Assembly: GCA_034003145.1 (NCBI GenBank)
Contig: JAVEZE010000112.1
Coordinates: 1-8,794, forward strand
Reading direction: 5' to 3'
Length of the DNA stretch: 8,794 bases
DNA from: JACKPD01 sp034003145
Lineage (GTDB): Bacteria > Spirochaetota > Spirochaetia > CADAEX01
Part shown: positions 6,779 to 8,794 of the stretch, piece by piece
How the letters are laid out: each line of letters opens with the position of its first letter
How positions within the stretch are numbered: the stretch's first letter is position 1
Notes under the pieces: generated by a model
Seen by the model: the letters and a program-made list of their open reading frames with translations, nothing else
Databases searched by the model: none
What the model was told of the DNA's origin: nothing
Made by a program: the position numbers and the translations under genes

Positions 6779-7888
6779 TTAAAAGGAAATTCCTACCCTT
6801 ATAAATTCACCGCTTTTTGCAGCTTCAACTGCGTCATTTATTCCTGTAAGAGGAAATCTTATTTTTACTATCTCTGAAAACAGATATTTTTTATGATTTT
6901 TCTCAAGAAAAAGGAGAGCTTTACCAAGATGTTCAGGGTTATAGTTATGTATTCCTTTTATGGTAAGATACTTACGTGTAACTGTATTGCCGTCAATATT
7001 TAAAAGACTCCCCGGAGTTACAAGCCCTGCAATCAGATACCTGCCTCCGGTTCTAAGATTATCAACCGCTGTTCTTACTGCAGGACTGAAACCGCAAACC
7101 TCAATGGCGGCATCAAGCCCGATTCCTCCTGTTAAATCTCCTATTGTCTTTTTCAGCTGCGCGTCATCGATGTTTTTTGTATTGATTGCAGTCGTTGCAC
7201 CGAATTCTTTTGCCATCTCAAGCCGTGAGTCAATTACATCTGCGATTATTATCTCTTTTGCTCCTGCTTCCTTTAAAAGGGCACAGGCATTAAGACCAAG
7301 AAGCCCCGCTCCCTGTACCATTACACAGTCGCCTTTTTCAATGCCTATGGTATCAACAGCATTTATAACTGTTGATAAAGCGCAGTTTGCAGGAGCTGCA
7401 ATCTCATCAGGCAGTGAATCCGGTACTTTAAAAACTACCGTACCCGGCACAATGTAAACATATTCGCCGTAACCTCCGAGCAGGGGTGAGTTCAGATTAT
7501 TATTTATGGATGTATGACCGTATTTTACAAGCTTCTCACACTTCTGGGGAAGTCCTTTTTTACAGTAATAGCATTCTCCGCAGGAAGCCATAATTGTCCA
7601 GGAAATCCTGTCTCCAATATTAATTCTGTTTCCGAATCCGTCATTTAAAATGTTTTGGCCCATCTGAACAACTTTCCCGGTTATCTCATGGCCAAGGATG
7701 AGTGGAACAGGTTCAGACCTTTTACCTGTTATGGTATGAAGGTCTGATCCGCATATTGTACTGAATCCGGTTCTGCACAGGATTGCATTATCTTCTATTT
7801 TTTCAGGAAGAGTAAAATCCCTGATTTCAATTTTGCTTCCTGCTTTTTCTAATACAGCTGCTTTACATTTATCAGGTATTTTTAGCAT
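6779..7888 (-). CDS. Zinc-dependent medium-chain alcohol dehydrogenase, TM0436-like
   Basis: Cytosolic NAD(P)-linked oxidoreductase of 369 residues, full length for the family. The GroES-like catalytic domain has Zn ligands C46 (ICGSDLH), H67 and E68 (GHE) and probably C169 (APANCAL). Four structural-zinc cysteines are at C103, C106, C109 and C117 in CGECYYCKKGLPQKC. The following EKLVKYGH (118-125) is typical of the TM0436-like subgroup, which includes enzymes annotated as phosphonate-associated alcohol dehydrogenases. The Rossmann domain has GAGLLG (193-198), and Asp217 at the end of the second strand suggests NAD+ over NADP+. The substrate, an alcohol, polyol or hydroxy acid, cannot be deduced. 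No phosphonate genes are in view, so that link is not supported. ATG lies 18 bases after the TRAP permease stop with AAAGG 9 bases upstream, so the two genes are very likely co-transcribed. Confidence 0.92.
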   Translation of the reverse strand: MLKIPDKCKAAVLEKAGSKIEIRDFTLPEKIEDNAILCRTGFSTICGSDLHTITGKRSEPVPLILGHEITGKVVQMGQNILNDGFGNRINIGDRISWTIMASCGECYYCKKGLPQKCEKLVKYGHTSINNNLNSPLLGGYGEYVYIVPGTVVFKVPDSLPDEIAAPANCALSTVINAVDTIGIEKGDCVMVQGAGLLGLNACALLKEAGAKEIIIADVIDSRLEMAKEFGATTAINTKNIDDAQLKKTIGDLTGGIGLDAAIEVCGFSPAVRTAVDNLRTGGRYLIAGLVTPGSLLNIDGNTVTRKYLTIKGIHNYNPEHLGKALLFLEKNHKKYLFSEIVKIRFPLTGINDAVEAAKSGEFIRVGISF

Positions 7889-7906
7889 AATTTACAACCT
7901 TTTTTG

Positions 7907-8794
7907 TCATCTAACTAATATAGCGGGAAGCCATGTTATAGTTGCAGGGAATACACAGACAATAACCAGGCCGACTTCCATAAGTATCCAGAATGGAACA
8001 GCACCCAGATATATATCTTTTGTAGTAACTTCAGGCGGAGCGCACCCTTTGAGATAAAAGAGGTTGTATCCGAACGGCGGTGTACAGAACGAATCCTGAA
8101 GCATAACTGCCATTGCAACGACAAACCAGAGTATATCAAATCCAAGAGCTTGTGCAATTGGAAGATAAATCGGAAAAACAATCATTACGATAGCAATCCA
8201 GTCAAGGAACATCCCCAGGAAAAAGGAGATAAGCATCATTATTAAGAATGTACCCCATTTGCCTAAACCAACACCGAGGATCAAACTCTTTACAACAGCT
8301 CCGCCGCCTAGACCCATAAAAACACCGGTAAAACATGTAGCTCCAATCATTACGACAAGAACCATAGCAGATGTTCTTGTAGCTTCAGAAACTATTTTTA
8401 TAAAACCTTTTACATTAAATTTACCGTATGCAACATAAAGTACAAAAGCGAATAAACATCCTGAAGCTGAGGCTTCAGTTGGTGTGGCGATTCCTGCAAA
8501 GAGGACGCCGAGAACGGAAATAATTAACAACAGAGGCGGTAAAAGATTAAGAACAAGCATCTTCATCAGCTGCTTTGCTGTAACTGCTGCCCGCTCTTCA
8601 GCAGAAAGCGCTGGTCCCTTGTGCGGGTGTCTCCAACTCTGGTAAAGGATATATGTTATATATAATCCAGAAAGGATAAGACCTGGAATTATGGCGCCAG
8701 CGAAAAGCTTTCCGACAGTCAGTCCTGACTGCTCTGCCATTACGATAAGCATGATGCTCGGCGGAATAAGTATTCCAAGTGCGGATGATCCTAT
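7907..8794 (-). CDS. dctM: TRAP transporter large permease (DctM type), N-terminus beyond window
   Basis: Inner-membrane permease of a tripartite ATP-independent periplasmic transporter, which imports carboxylates or related solutes by ion symport with a binding protein and a small membrane subunit. The frame is open to the right edge, giving 295 visible residues. An internal ATG at 8752 is not the start, since the residues before it (GSSALGILIPPS) are the conserved family motif. Other signatures are GIATPTEA (101-108), LGMFLDWIAIVMIVFPIYLP (193-212) and QDSFCTPPFGYNLFYLKG (233-250), followed by APPEVTTKDIYLGAVPF. The last two match the mannitol/chloroaromatic-type subgroup (COG4664-like). 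At least six hydrophobic segments are visible. Roughly a third of the protein, about 130-150 residues, lies outside the window. The small subunit and binding protein presumably precede it. The dehydrogenase follows after 18 bases, suggesting that it acts on the imported compound. Confidence 0.93.
   Translation of the reverse strand: MGSSALGILIPPSIMLIVMAEQSGLTVGKLFAGAIIPGLILSGLYITYILYQSWRHPHKGPALSAEERAAVTAKQLMKMLVLNLLPPLLLIISVLGVLFAGIATPTEASASGCLFAFVLYVAYGKFNVKGFIKIVSEATRTSAMVLVVMIGATCFTGVFMGLGGGAVVKSLILGVGLGKWGTFLIMMLISFFLGMFLDWIAIVMIVFPIYLPIAQALGFDILWFVVAMAVMLQDSFCTPPFGYNLFYLKGCAPPEVTTKDIYLGAVPFWILMEVGLVIVCVFPATITWLPAILVR

Noticed and set aside
6567..6782. Plus-strand 71-codon frame overlapping the receptor end, tested as a frameshifted signalling domain
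   Set aside because: Its translation has no chemoreceptor tip motif and is basic and low in similarity to anything, so it does not rescue the missing domain.
6960..7457. Plus-strand 165-codon open frame
   Set aside because: It is the antisense shadow of the well-conserved dehydrogenase gene, and its translation has no recognisable domain.
8750..8752. ATG at 8752 as the start of the TRAP permease
   Set aside because: The frame continues upstream to the window edge and encodes the conserved LGILIPPS motif, so this is an internal methionine of a partial gene.

Overview
The window reads as accessory and housekeeping chromosome from a moderately AT-rich, Gram-negative-type bacterium, probably anaerobic. 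The mix of an exported PQQ-type propeller protein, a YbiT-like ABC-F ATPase, an iron-sulfur RumA-type methyltransferase, a Cache/HAMP receptor and a mannitol/chloroaromatic-type TRAP permease would fit a spirochaete. No 16S rRNA or other marker is present, so the taxonomic guess is weak. No mobile element, CRISPR array, tRNA or rRNA was seen. No stretch longer than 300 bases lacks a gene.

Left block (1-3914, all minus strand) looks like a tightly packed operon read right to left. It begins with an ABC-F translation-factor ATPase (TTG start, strong ribosome binding site). A TrmA/RumA-type 5-methyluridine methyltransferase follows after 7 bases, then a secreted beta-propeller protein after 9 bases, which runs off the left edge. 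The first two act on ribosomes or structured RNA. The third has no obvious link to them.

Middle block (4075-6721, plus strand) holds a LysR-type regulator divergent from the ABC-F gene. The 160-base divergent region contains a perfect 10-bp-arm inverted repeat. Next comes a membrane receptor with a double-Cache-like sensor and a HAMP domain but no recognisable chemotaxis signalling hairpin. This block looks lower in GC than its left neighbour.

Right block (6779-8794, minus strand) is a two-gene unit: a TRAP large permease (DctM type, N-terminus beyond the right edge) followed after 18 bases by a zinc-dependent medium-chain dehydrogenase. It converges on the receptor gene at a shared hairpin terminator. 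The simplest reading is a small uptake-and-oxidation module (TRAP import, then NAD-linked oxidation of an alcohol or hydroxy compound) beside a regulator and sensor that may respond to the same compound. The ligand cannot be read from the sequence.

The best second-look items are the receptor with no signalling tip and the degenerate second Walker A of the ABC-F protein.
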